A stretch of 8,143 bases of DNA from JBFKAV01 sp041621405 (lineage in GTDB: Bacteria > Pseudomonadota > Alphaproteobacteria > Rhodobacterales > Rhodobacteraceae), in the NCBI GenBank assembly GCA_041621405.1, contig JBFKAV010000151.1, forward strand, positions 1-8,143, written 5' to 3'. Under the pieces are notes generated by a model. It made no database searches, was not told the origin of the DNA, and saw nothing but the letters and a program-made list of their open reading frames with translations. How positions within the stretch are numbered: the first letter of the stretch is position 1; each line of letters starts with the position of its first letter. Below, piece after piece: positions 1-6,098 of this stretch. The translations under genes were made by a program, and so were the position numbers.

Positions 1-1
1 C

Positions 2-811
2 AACCAGGGCACCTCGATCTTCATCTCGGGCAACTTCGGCACCCTGACGCTGGGCGACACCGACGGCGCGCTCGACTGGGCGCTGACCGACGCCGGCAAC
101 ATCGGCAACCCGGGCTCGATCTCGGACGACGAGACCACCCACCTCGGCTACAATGGCGACTACGGCGACGGCGGCGGATTTGTCACCACCACAGGCAATA
201 TTTTTGGCCCCATCGCCCCCTTGCCCGCCTACGACAACCAGATTCTACGCTACGACTACTCGTTCGGCGACTTCGGTATCGCGATCTCGTATGAGCAGGG
301 CGGCCTCACGGTTCCCGCCTTCCTCGGCCAGGTTCCCGACATCCCGGGCTGGTCCGACGGCTCGCTCGCCGTCGGTCTGCGTTACGCGCTCGCCCTCGGC
401 GGCACGACCGTCAACCTCGGCGCCGGCTTCCAGACCGTTGACTGGGGCGCGGGCGTTGCCACCAACGAGGATATCTGGGGCGTGAGCGCGCAAGCCGCGT
501 TCGCCGGCGGCTTCCAGGCCGGCGTTGAGTTCACCCAGTACAACGACGTCATCGGCTTCGTCGGAGCGGACGTGGATCATGTCGGCGTCGGCGTCGGCTA
601 CGAATCGGGCCCGTTCTCGGTGCACGCCAACTGGGGTCAGTGGGGCTACTCAGCGGTCATCGGCTCTCCAGACGTCTCGGGCTGGGGTCTCGCCGCGGCC
701 TACGATCTCGGCGGCGGCCTCTCGGTCAACGCCGGTGTCGGCCACGACAACTTCCCGGCTCCGGCGGTGGACAACACCTACTGGTCGCTCGGCATGGTCA
801 TGTCGTTCTGA
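2..811 (+). CDS. Outer-membrane porin, C-terminal part (5' end outside window)
   Basis: The reading frame is open from base 2 to a TGA at 809-811 and gives 269 residues; the signal peptide and first strands lie left of the window. The protein is rich in Gly, Asp, Tyr, Phe and Trp in alternating amphipathic stretches (for example FGIAISYEQGG and FSVHANWGQWGYS) separated by Gly/Asp/Asn turns, the pattern of a beta-barrel. The last residues are WSLGMVMSF; a terminal Phe is the known signal for insertion by the BAM complex. The early visible segment NFGTLTLGDTDGALDW resembles the strand and loop region of general diffusion porins of alphaproteobacteria (Porin_4-like trimeric barrels for small hydrophilic solutes). 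A TTG at 221 is in frame but internal to the coding region and is not the start. The gene ends its own transcription unit, with a terminator 25 bases downstream. The exact solute specificity cannot be read from the sequence. Confidence 0.88.
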   Translation, partial: NQGTSIFISGNFGTLTLGDTDGALDWALTDAGNIGNPGSISDDETTHLGYNGDYGDGGGFVTTTGNIFGPIAPLPAYDNQILRYDYSFGDFGIAISYEQGGLTVPAFLGQVPDIPGWSDGSLAVGLRYALALGGTTVNLGAGFQTVDWGAGVATNEDIWGVSAQAAFAGGFQAGVEFTQYNDVIGFVGADVDHVGVGVGYESGPFSVHANWGQWGYSAVIGSPDVSGWGLAAAYDLGGGLSVNAGVGHDNFPAPAVDNTYWSLGMVMSF

Positions 812-835
812 TCCAGCCGAATCTTCGGACTACGG

Positions 836-861
836 AAAGAGCGGGCCTTGGCCCGCTCTTT
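836..861 (+). terminator. Rho-independent terminator after the porin gene
   Basis: An 11-bp perfect stem (836-846 with 851-861) closes on the tetraloop CTTG. The GC-rich upper stem sits on an A-rich left base and a T-rich right base (CTCTTTT at 856-862). It begins 25 bases after the porin stop, as expected for an abundant porin transcript. The right-hand T run is short (four T), so termination may not be complete and some read-through into the sulfotransferase gene is possible. Confidence 0.85.
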
Positions 862-892
862 TCATTTCCGGCGCGGGACGCGATAGAGGGGC

Positions 893-2383
893 ATGCAGCG
901 CCGATCCCCGACCTTTCCGCACAATCCGGCCGCCGAGGTGACCGCCTTCCTAAGGACAGCGCGGGACCGTCTCGCCGCCGGCGACACCGCAGAGGCACGC
1001 GCTCTCATCACCGGCATCCTCGCGAAATGGCCGGGCTCGGTCGACGCGCTGAACGGCCTCGGCCATCTCTGCCGCGCCGAGGGCGATCCGGCCGGCGCGC
1101 TCGCGGCCTTCGAAAAGGCGCTGAAGCTCAAGCCTGACATGCCGGCCACGGTCGTTGCGCGGGCGCAGACGCTGGCCGACCTCGGCCGCGTCGAAGAGGC
1201 GGCGAAGGCCTATGACTGGCTGATCCGGCGCTTGCCGCGCGAGGTGAAGCCGCGCGCCGACAAGGCGCACATGTACCAGCAGGCCGGAATGTTCGACGCC
1301 GCCGAGCGCGAGTTTCGCGCCGCACTCGAGCTTGCCCCCGACGACGGTGAGCTCTATCGGGTGTTCCTCCGCTCGAAGAAGCTCGCCGCGGACGACCCGC
1401 TGATCGCGGCGATGGAGCGGGTCTGGGCGAAGCCCACGCTGCCCGAGCGCCCGAGGGTCCACCTCGGATTCGCGCTCGCCAAGGCGATGGAGGACAGCGG
1501 CCAGCACGACCGCGTGTTCGCCTACCTTCGGCCGGCCAACGAGGGAATGCGTAACGCCCACCCCTTCGATATCGCCGAGCGCGAACGGCAGCTCGATGCC
1601 CTGCTCGACAGCTTCCGCGGCTACGACTTCACCCGGCACGCGCCCGCCGATCCGGACGCCTTCGGCCCGATCTTCGTCACCGGCCTGCCGCGCTCGGGCA
1701 CGACCCTGGTCGAGCAGATCATCTCGGCCCATCCCGAGGTCGAGGGCGGCGGCGAGATGGCGATCCTGTTCCGCCAGGCCACTCAGCTCCTCGCCGCCCC
1801 GGGCGGGGGCTTCCGCCAGGTGGCCTCGCTCACGCCCGCCGGCCTCGGCGGCCTCGCCGCGACCTACGAGGCCCGCGCCCGCAAGGCGCTCCGATTCGGC
1901 CGACGCTTCACCGACAAGTCGATCCAGACCGACATGGTCGCGGGCCTGGTGCGCATGGCGCTGCCCGCAAGCCGCATCGTCCTCGTCGACCGCGACCCGC
2001 GCGACACGCTGTTCTCGATCTACAAGAACGTGTTCATGCCGGGTAAGCACCTCTATGCCTACGATCTCGGCGACCTCGCCCGCTACTGGCGCATCCACCG
2101 CAAGTTCGTCGCATTCTGGCGCGAGGCGTTGCCCGGCATCTTCCATGACGTGCGTTACGAGACCCTGATCGCCGATCTCGAGCCCGTGGCCCGCGACCTT
2201 ATCGCCGCCGTCGACCTGCCATGGGACGACGCCTGCCTCGACTACGCCGGCAACCGGCGTCAGGTGAAGACACTGAGCGCCCACCAGGTGCGCCAGCCCA
2301 TCTACGATTCCTCGATCGGCGCCTGGAAACGCCATGAGCACGATCTTCGCGAGCTCCTCGACGCGCTCGGTGACCAGGAATGA
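893..2383 (+). CDS. TPR-containing sulfotransferase family protein
   Basis: The product is 496 residues with two parts. Residues about 15-155 are helical repeats of TPR type (AGDTAEARALITGILAKWPGS, then GDPAGALAAFEKALKLKPD at 65-82, and FDAAEREFRAALELAPDDGE at 134-153). Residues about 255-485 form a sulfotransferase domain: GLPRSGTTL at 264-272 is the 5'-phosphosulfate loop, RIVLVDRDPRDTLFSIYKN at 361-379 matches the 3'-phosphate binding region of PAPS, and the C-terminal YDSSIGAWKRHE (471-482) is the usual closing motif. Family knowledge: these enzymes move sulfate from PAPS to a hydroxyl or amine acceptor; the TPRs may bind a partner. There is no signal peptide or membrane helix, so it is probably cytoplasmic. 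A TAG lies in frame at 884-886, so ATG 893 is the farthest possible start. Its GAGGGG (886-891) is unusually close; GTG 938 (residue 16) is an alternative. It overlaps yggS by 4 bases. The acceptor is unknown. Confidence 0.85.
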   Translation: MQRRSPTFPHNPAAEVTAFLRTARDRLAAGDTAEARALITGILAKWPGSVDALNGLGHLCRAEGDPAGALAAFEKALKLKPDMPATVVARAQTLADLGRVEEAAKAYDWLIRRLPREVKPRADKAHMYQQAGMFDAAEREFRAALELAPDDGELYRVFLRSKKLAADDPLIAAMERVWAKPTLPERPRVHLGFALAKAMEDSGQHDRVFAYLRPANEGMRNAHPFDIAERERQLDALLDSFRGYDFTRHAPADPDAFGPIFVTGLPRSGTTLVEQIISAHPEVEGGGEMAILFRQATQLLAAPGGGFRQVASLTPAGLGGLAATYEARARKALRFGRRFTDKSIQTDMVAGLVRMALPASRIVLVDRDPRDTLFSIYKNVFMPGKHLYAYDLGDLARYWRIHRKFVAFWREALPGIFHDVRYETLIADLEPVARDLIAAVDLPWDDACLDYAGNRRQVKTLSAHQVRQPIYDSSIGAWKRHEHDLRELLDALGDQE

Positions 2384-3039
2384 GCGACCTCGCCGAGATC
2401 CACGCGCACATCGCCGCCGCCGAAACGGCCGCTGGGCGCGAGCCGGAGTCGGTGAAACTGATCGCGGTGTCGAAGCTGCAGCCGCTCGAGAGGGTGGAGG
2501 CGGTTCTAGGCGAGGGCCATCGGCTCTTCGGCGAGAACCGGGTGCAGGAGGCGGCAGCGAAATGGCCGTCGCTCAGGGATAAATACCCCGACACCGAGGT
2601 GCACCTGATCGGCCCTTTGCAGACCAACAAGGCGCGACAGGCGATGGAGCTGTTCGCGGCGATCCAGTCGGTCGACCGCCCGAAGCTGGCCAGCACGCTG
2701 GCGCGGCTGGCGCAGGAGTTCGGGCGCTGCCCCGAGCTCTTCGTCCAGGTGAACACCGGCGAAGAGCCGCAGAAGGCGGGCATCGCGCCCTCCGAGGCCG
2801 ATGCCTTCGTCTCCGAGTGCCGCGCGCTCGACCTGCCGGTCCGGGGCCTGATGTGCATCCCGCCCCTCGACGAGGAACCGACGCTGCACTTCGCGCTTCT
2901 GGCGAAGATTGCCGCGCGAAACGGGCTTTCCGGCCTGTCGATGGGCATGAGCGAGGATTTCGAGCGTGCCATCGCCCAGGGCGCGACCCATATACGCATC
3001 GGCTCGGCGCTCTTCGGAGAGCGCGAGACCGGGGCGTGA
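2380..3039 (+). CDS. yggS: YggS/PLPBP-family pyridoxal phosphate homeostasis protein
   Basis: The product is 219 residues, close to the usual 220-235. It is a single-domain TIM-barrel protein like the N-terminal half of alanine racemase. The PLP-binding lysine is in AVSK (Lys32). Other family signatures are LFGENRVQEA (49-58), HLIGPLQTNK (75-84), VNTGEEPQKAGI (124-135), GLMCIPP (156-162), LSMGMSEDFERAI (186-198) and the phosphate-binding HIRIGSALFGER (204-215). Family knowledge: members bind PLP and buffer its level, with effects on amino-acid and vitamin B6 metabolism, and have no clear enzymatic activity. The ATG at 2380 shares four bases (ATGA) with the sulfotransferase stop, and GGTGA at 2369-2373 is a reasonable ribosome site, so translation is probably coupled. 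Why it follows a sulfotransferase is not evident; YggS neighbours vary widely. The symbol is given by family. Confidence 0.93.
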   Translation: MSDLAEIHAHIAAAETAAGREPESVKLIAVSKLQPLERVEAVLGEGHRLFGENRVQEAAAKWPSLRDKYPDTEVHLIGPLQTNKARQAMELFAAIQSVDRPKLASTLARLAQEFGRCPELFVQVNTGEEPQKAGIAPSEADAFVSECRALDLPVRGLMCIPPLDEEPTLHFALLAKIAARNGLSGLSMGMSEDFERAIAQGATHIRIGSALFGERETGA

Positions 3040-3050
3040 AGCGCGGCCCC

Positions 3051-3080
3051 TTGACCCATGGAGGGCCCCCGTGCCTTGTT
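3051..3080 (+). promoter_or_regulatory. Candidate sigma-70 type promoter for the MarR-led operon
   Basis: TTGACC at 3051-3056 matches five of six bases of the -35 consensus, and it falls in the only non-coding stretch between yggS and the regulator gene. At a spacing of 17-18 bases the -10 would be CCTTGT or CTTGTT (3074-3080), which is a poor match. Alphaproteobacterial -10 elements are often degenerate, so this is plausible but weak. It would start transcription near 3085-3088, inside the palindrome listed next. Read-through from yggS remains possible because no terminator is seen between them. Confidence 0.35.
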
Positions 3081-3096
3081 CGTTGCAATTGCACCG
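3081..3096. promoter_or_regulatory. Near-palindrome upstream of the MarR gene, candidate operator
   Basis: The 16 bases from 3081 to 3096 form an inverted repeat with a perfect 10-bp core TGCAATTGCA (3084-3093), one mismatched pair (3083/3094) and two further matching pairs outside. It is AT-rich relative to its surroundings, lies just downstream of the possible -10, and ends before the ribosome site of the regulator gene. MarR dimers usually bind such inverted repeats of about 16-20 bp near their own promoter, so this is a good candidate autoregulatory site. Binding is inferred, not shown. Confidence 0.5.
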
Positions 3097-3109
3097 AAAG
3101 GGGGTGCCC

Positions 3110-3544
3110 GTGACGGGCTTTGCGCTGGATCGCTTCCTGCCGTACCGGCTGAACGTCGCGGCCGGCCGGCTCAGCCGGGACTTCGCCACGCGCTATCGCG
3201 AGCGCTTCGGCATTTCGATCCCGGAATGGCGCGTGGTGGCGCATCTGTCGCAATCCGGTGCCGTCAGCGTGCGCGAGGTGCATGAGCGGGTGGATATGGA
3301 CAAGTCCAAGGTCAGCCGAGCCGCGCAGCGGCTCGAGGCTGCGGGCTACGTCGAGAAGCGGGTCAACGCCGCCGACCGGCGGCTGGTGGAGCTGTCGCTG
3401 ACCCCTAAGGGACGGGCGATGATGGTCGAGCTCGCCCGGGTAGCCGATGCCTACCAGGCCGAGCTCGAGGCCCGGCTCGGCCCAGGCGCCGAGGGATTCC
3501 TCGATCAGTTGGGGCGCCTCGCTCCGGGGAGGGGCGATGGCTGA
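3110..3544 (+). CDS. MarR-family transcriptional regulator
   Basis: The product is 144 residues, typical for MarR. The N-terminal dimerisation helix (LDRFLPYRLNVAAGRLSRDF, 6-25) leads into a winged helix: ISIPEWRVVAHL (35-46), then SVREVHERVDMDKSKVSRAAQRLEAAG (53-79) with the recognition helix at about 65-79, and the wing around ADRRLVELSLTPKG (88-101) with the conserved Asp-Arg-Arg. The C-terminal helices complete the dimer interface. Start choice: GTG 3110 lies six bases from AAAGGGGG (3097-3104); GTG 3104 is also in frame but overlaps that site. The frame stays open farther upstream into yggS, but that stretch lacks family similarity. The stop lies eight bases inside the next gene. MarR proteins are usually repressors released by a small phenolic, acyl-CoA or similar ligand, so this one probably controls the acyl-CoA operon behind it and itself. 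The ligand is unknown. Confidence 0.92.
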   Translation: MTGFALDRFLPYRLNVAAGRLSRDFATRYRERFGISIPEWRVVAHLSQSGAVSVREVHERVDMDKSKVSRAAQRLEAAGYVEKRVNAADRRLVELSLTPKGRAMMVELARVADAYQAELEARLGPGAEGFLDQLGRLAPGRGDG

Positions 3545-4199
3545 CGGAGCGCGCTTGCTGCCCGGTGGGGTGATCTTCGATTGCGACGGCGTTCTGGTCG
3601 ACAGCGAGCCCCTGTCGAATGCCGTGCTCGTGGAGAGCTTCGCCCGCCATGGGTTCGAGGTGACCCTGGCCGAGCTGCAGGAGAGCTATATCGGCGGCAC
3701 GATCTACACCGTGGCCGAGCGGGCGCGGTCGAACGGCGCGGTACTGCCGGAATCCTGGGTCGCGGAGACCTATGCCGAGATCTACGCTGCGCTGAGGCGT
3801 GGCACGCCGCCGATCCCGGGAATCCACGCGCTGCTCGATTTGCTCGACGCGGCCGGCGTGCCTTTCGCGGTCGCCTCCAACGGCAGCATCGAGAAAATGC
3901 GGATCACGCTTGGCCAGACCGGACTCTGGCCGCGCTTCGAGAGGCGGATGGTATCGGCCCATGTCGAGGGCGTGGCGAAGCCTGATCCACGGCTGTTCCT
4001 CATGGCCGCCGAGATGCTGGGCTGCCCGCCCGGAACCTGCATCGTGGTGGAGGACAGTGCCACGGGCTGCATTGCCGCGCGCGCGGCGGGAATGAGGTGC
4101 CTCGGATTTGCCCCAGATGGCGGCGGAGCGCGGCTCGTGGCCGAAGGCGCCTTTCTGGTGCACTCGATGGATGAGGTGGCGCGGGAGCTCGGGCTGTGA
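3537..4199 (+). CDS. HAD-superfamily hydrolase, beta-phosphoglucomutase-like
   Basis: The product is 220 residues and carries all four HAD motifs. Motif I is FDCDGVLVDSE (14-24), with nucleophile Asp15 and acid/base Asp17. Motif II is AVASNGS (111-117) with Ser114. Motif III is Lys148 in GVAKPDP. Motif IV is the ED pair at 172-173 in VVEDSATG. The helical cap between about 25 and 95 makes it a subfamily IA enzyme of the phosphoglycolate phosphatase / beta-phosphoglucomutase / YieH type, acting on small phosphorylated metabolites in the cytoplasm. The ATG at 3537 follows GGGGAGGGG (3526-3534) and overlaps the MarR gene by eight bases; an in-frame upstream extension to 3447 lies wholly inside the MarR gene and is unlikely. 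The end overlaps the next start by four bases (GTGA). The link between a phosphatase and acyl-CoA breakdown is unclear; it may be a housekeeping or repair activity. The substrate cannot be predicted. Confidence 0.9.
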   Translation: MADGARLLPGGVIFDCDGVLVDSEPLSNAVLVESFARHGFEVTLAELQESYIGGTIYTVAERARSNGAVLPESWVAETYAEIYAALRRGTPPIPGIHALLDLLDAAGVPFAVASNGSIEKMRITLGQTGLWPRFERRMVSAHVEGVAKPDPRLFLMAAEMLGCPPGTCIVVEDSATGCIAARAAGMRCLGFAPDGGGARLVAEGAFLVHSMDEVARELGL

Positions 4200-4840
4200 C
4201 GGAGGCGGTGCTCTACGACTACTGGCGCTCCTCGGCCGCCTACCGGCTCAGGATCGGGCTTGGGCTCCTGGGGCTTGGCTGGCGCGCGGTGCCGGTGAAC
4301 CTGCTCGCGGGCGAGCACAGGGCGGCGGCCAACCTCGCGCGCAATCCGCAAGGGCTGGTGCCGACGCTGGAGCTCGACGGGCTGACCCTCACCCAGTCGC
4401 TGGCGATCCTGGAATACCTCAACGAGACTCGTGGCGCCGGCTGGCTGCCAGAGGAGGCGGCAGGCCGGGCGCGGGTACGGGCGCTGGCCCACGCGATCGC
4501 GATGGAGATCCACCCGATCTGCAACCTTTCCGTTGCCCGCTTCGCGGTGGAGAACTCCGGCTGCGGGATCACGATGGAGAGCTGGATGGCCGAGTTCATC
4601 CCGCGCGGCCTCGCCGGGTTCGAGGCGCTGCTCGGCCATCCCGCCACCGGGGGCTTCTGCCATGGCGACAGCCCGGGCCTGGCCGACATCTGCCTCGTGC
4701 CGCAGCTCTACAACGCGCGTCGCTGGGGCATCGACCTTGCCCCCTATCCCCGCCTCAGCGCGATCGCCGCGCGGCTCGACGCGATCCCGGCCATCGCCGC
4801 CGCCCATCCCGACCGACACAAACCCGAGGAGCAATCATGA
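4196..4840 (+). CDS. maiA: Zeta-class glutathione S-transferase, maleylacetoacetate isomerase type
   Basis: The product is 214 residues, the usual length for maleylacetoacetate isomerase. The thioredoxin-like N-terminal domain carries the zeta signature SSAAYRLRIGL (12-22), the glutathione-binding cis-Pro loop NPQGLVPTL (50-58) and QS (67-68). The helical C-terminal domain has EIHPICNLSVAR (104-115) and GLADICLVPQLYNARRW (161-177), both family hallmarks. The classic SSCS motif reads SSAA here, so the motif Cys is absent, as in various bacterial members; Ser12/13 are kept. The family isomerises cis to trans double bonds in maleylacetoacetate or maleylpyruvate using glutathione. It starts with GTG at 4196 overlapping the HAD stop by four bases and ends overlapping the thiolase ATG by four bases, so it is tightly coupled to both. 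No fumarylacetoacetase or homogentisate dioxygenase gene is nearby, so the true substrate may differ. The symbol reflects family membership only. Confidence 0.85.
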   Translation: MTEAVLYDYWRSSAAYRLRIGLGLLGLGWRAVPVNLLAGEHRAAANLARNPQGLVPTLELDGLTLTQSLAILEYLNETRGAGWLPEEAAGRARVRALAHAIAMEIHPICNLSVARFAVENSGCGITMESWMAEFIPRGLAGFEALLGHPATGGFCHGDSPGLADICLVPQLYNARRWGIDLAPYPRLSAIAARLDAIPAIAAAHPDRHKPEEQS

Positions 4841-6012
4841 CCGACATCGTCATCCTTTCCGGCGCCCGCACCGCCATCGGCACCTTCGGCGGCGCGCTTT
4901 CCGCGGTGCCGCCCATCGACCTCGGCGCCACCGCCGCGAAGGCGGCGCTCGAACGCGCGGGCGTCGAGGGCAGTCAGATCGGTCACGCCGCATACGGCCA
5001 CGTCATCAACACCGAGCCGCGGGACATGTACCTCTCCCGTGTGGCGTCCATGGAGGCGGGCGTGCCCGAGACGACGCCAGCGATGAACGTCAACCGACTC
5101 TGCGGCTCGGGTGCGCAGGCGATCATCTCGGTCGTACAAGCGCTGGCGCTCGGCGACGCCGAGTTCGGGTTGGCGGGTGGCGCCGAGAGCATGAGCCGCT
5201 CGCCCTACGCGCTTCCATCCGCCCGCTGGGGCCAGAAGATGGGCGACACCGGCGCGATGGACATGATGCTGGGAGCGCTCAACTGCCCCTTCGGCACCGG
5301 CCATATGGGGGTGACGGCCGAAAACGTCGCTTCCGAACACGGCATTACCCGCGAAGCGCAGGACGCATTCGCGCTGGAAAGCCAGACCCGCACCGCCAAG
5401 GCGATCGCCGAGGGCCGGTTCAAGGACCAGATCGTGCCGATCGAGGTCAAGACCCGGAAGGGCCCGGTGGCGTTCGACACCGACGAGCACCCTAAGGCCA
5501 CCACGGCCGAGGCGCTGGCCGGGCTTCGGGCCGTGTTCCAGAAGGACGGCACGGTGACCGCCGGCAATGCCTCGGGCATCAACGACGGAGCGGCGGCGCT
5601 GGTCCTGGCTCGCGCCGACGCCGCAGAGAGGGCCGGGCTGAAGCCGCGCGCCCGGGTGCTTGGCTACGCCCATGCCGGTGTGCCGCCGCGGGTGATGGGA
5701 ATCGGCCCGGTGCCGGCGGTGCAGGCGCTCCTGACGCGGATCGGGCTCAAGGCCGGCGACTTCGACGTGATCGAATCGAACGAGGCCTTCGCGGCCCAGG
5801 CGCTGGCGGTCAACAAGGGGCTCGGGCTCGACCCGGCGAAGGTCAACCCCAACGGCGGCGCCATCGCGCTCGGCCACCCGGTGGGCGCGACCGGGGCGAT
5901 CCTCGCCGTCAAGGCGCTCTACGAGCTCGAGCGGACTGGGGGCAAGCGCGCGCTGATCACCATGTGCATCGGCGGCGGCCAGGGCATCGCGCTCGCCATC
6001 GAGCGGGTCTGA
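4837..6012 (+). CDS. bktB: Acetyl-CoA acyltransferase (beta-ketothiolase, BktB-like)
   Basis: The product is 391 residues, the standard size for a type II thiolase. Nucleophile Cys89 lies in NRLCGSGAQAI (86-96). NEAFAAQA (315-322), His347 in GGAIALGHPVGATG (340-353) and general base Cys377 in CIGGGQG (377-383) complete the active site. The stretches TFGGAL, TEPRDMYLSRVA (59-70), ARWGQKMGD (129-137) and MMLGAL (143-148) recall BktB of Cupriavidus necator, which acts on 3-ketovaleryl-CoA and other medium 3-ketoacyl-CoAs, more than they recall PhaA. The reaction is reversible cleavage of a 3-ketoacyl-CoA with CoA to give acetyl-CoA and a shortened acyl-CoA. The start ATG overlaps the maiA stop (ATGA), with GAGGA at 4826-4830 as ribosome site; the longer in-frame extension to 4108 lies inside two other genes and is excluded. 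In this operon a degradative role after the dehydrogenase is most likely. The enzyme class is firm; the BktB assignment is by recalled similarity. Confidence 0.9.
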   Translation: MTDIVILSGARTAIGTFGGALSAVPPIDLGATAAKAALERAGVEGSQIGHAAYGHVINTEPRDMYLSRVASMEAGVPETTPAMNVNRLCGSGAQAIISVVQALALGDAEFGLAGGAESMSRSPYALPSARWGQKMGDTGAMDMMLGALNCPFGTGHMGVTAENVASEHGITREAQDAFALESQTRTAKAIAEGRFKDQIVPIEVKTRKGPVAFDTDEHPKATTAEALAGLRAVFQKDGTVTAGNASGINDGAAALVLARADAAERAGLKPRARVLGYAHAGVPPRVMGIGPVPAVQALLTRIGLKAGDFDVIESNEAFAAQALAVNKGLGLDPAKVNPNGGAIALGHPVGATGAILAVKALYELERTGGKRALITMCIGGGQGIALAIERV

Positions 6013-6015
6013 GCC

Positions 6016-6088
6016 CGGCGCCCGGTGCAGGCGAGGTCGCAAATGGGCTAGGCAGGCCGGCTCCGGCCGGCCTAGCCTCGGCGCCCGG
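6016..6088. repeat. Pair of 10-bp direct repeats flanking the hairpin
   Basis: CGGCGCCCGG occurs at 6016-6025 and again at 6079-6088, on either side of the hairpin at 6046-6077. The second copy abuts the ribosome site GGGAGGTGG (6087-6095) of the dehydrogenase gene. The repeats are exact but short and very GC-rich, so chance is possible in this genome. If real, they could reflect an old duplication or insertion scar. Confidence 0.35.
6046..6077 (+). other. GC-rich hairpin between thiolase and acyl-CoA dehydrogenase genes
   Basis: An imperfect inverted repeat of 13 base pairs: GGCTAGGC (6046-6053) pairs with GCCTAGCC (6070-6077), there is one A-G mismatch (6054/6069), and GGCCG (6055-6059) pairs with CGGCC (6064-6068) around a GCTC loop. 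No T run follows, so it is not a standard terminator. It sits in the only sizeable gap (86 bases) within the operon and ends nine bases before the ribosome site of the next gene. It may stabilise or set the 3' end of the upstream message, or tune expression of the downstream half. Confidence 0.6.
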
Positions 6089-6098
6089 GAGGTGGCCC

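Noticed and set aside
950..2341. A 463-codon open frame on the minus strand across the sulfotransferase gene
   Set aside because: It mirrors a well-supported gene and its translation is low-complexity Arg/Ala/Gly/Glu-rich without a recognisable domain. Long antisense frames are expected at this GC content.
3058..3285. A 75-codon plus-strand frame starting at the ATG in CCATGG upstream of the MarR gene
   Set aside because: It overlaps the MarR gene in another frame, has no clear ribosome site, and shows no family resemblance; it might at most be a leader peptide, for which there is no positive evidence.
4108..4836. Long in-frame extension of the thiolase suggesting a fusion protein
   Set aside because: The extension is an off-frame reading of the HAD and GST genes; thiolase homology starts at MTDIVILSGARTA after a good ribosome site.
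4744..6042. A 432-codon open frame on the minus strand across the thiolase gene
   Set aside because: It lies entirely opposite a thiolase with all catalytic motifs; its product is rich in Arg, His and Asp with no family features, a GC-rich shadow.
5964..6098. N-terminal extension of the acyl-CoA dehydrogenase
   Set aside because: It would lie in the thiolase gene and through the hairpin; the family N-terminus begins at MQFGLNEEQE with a strong ribosome site just before it.
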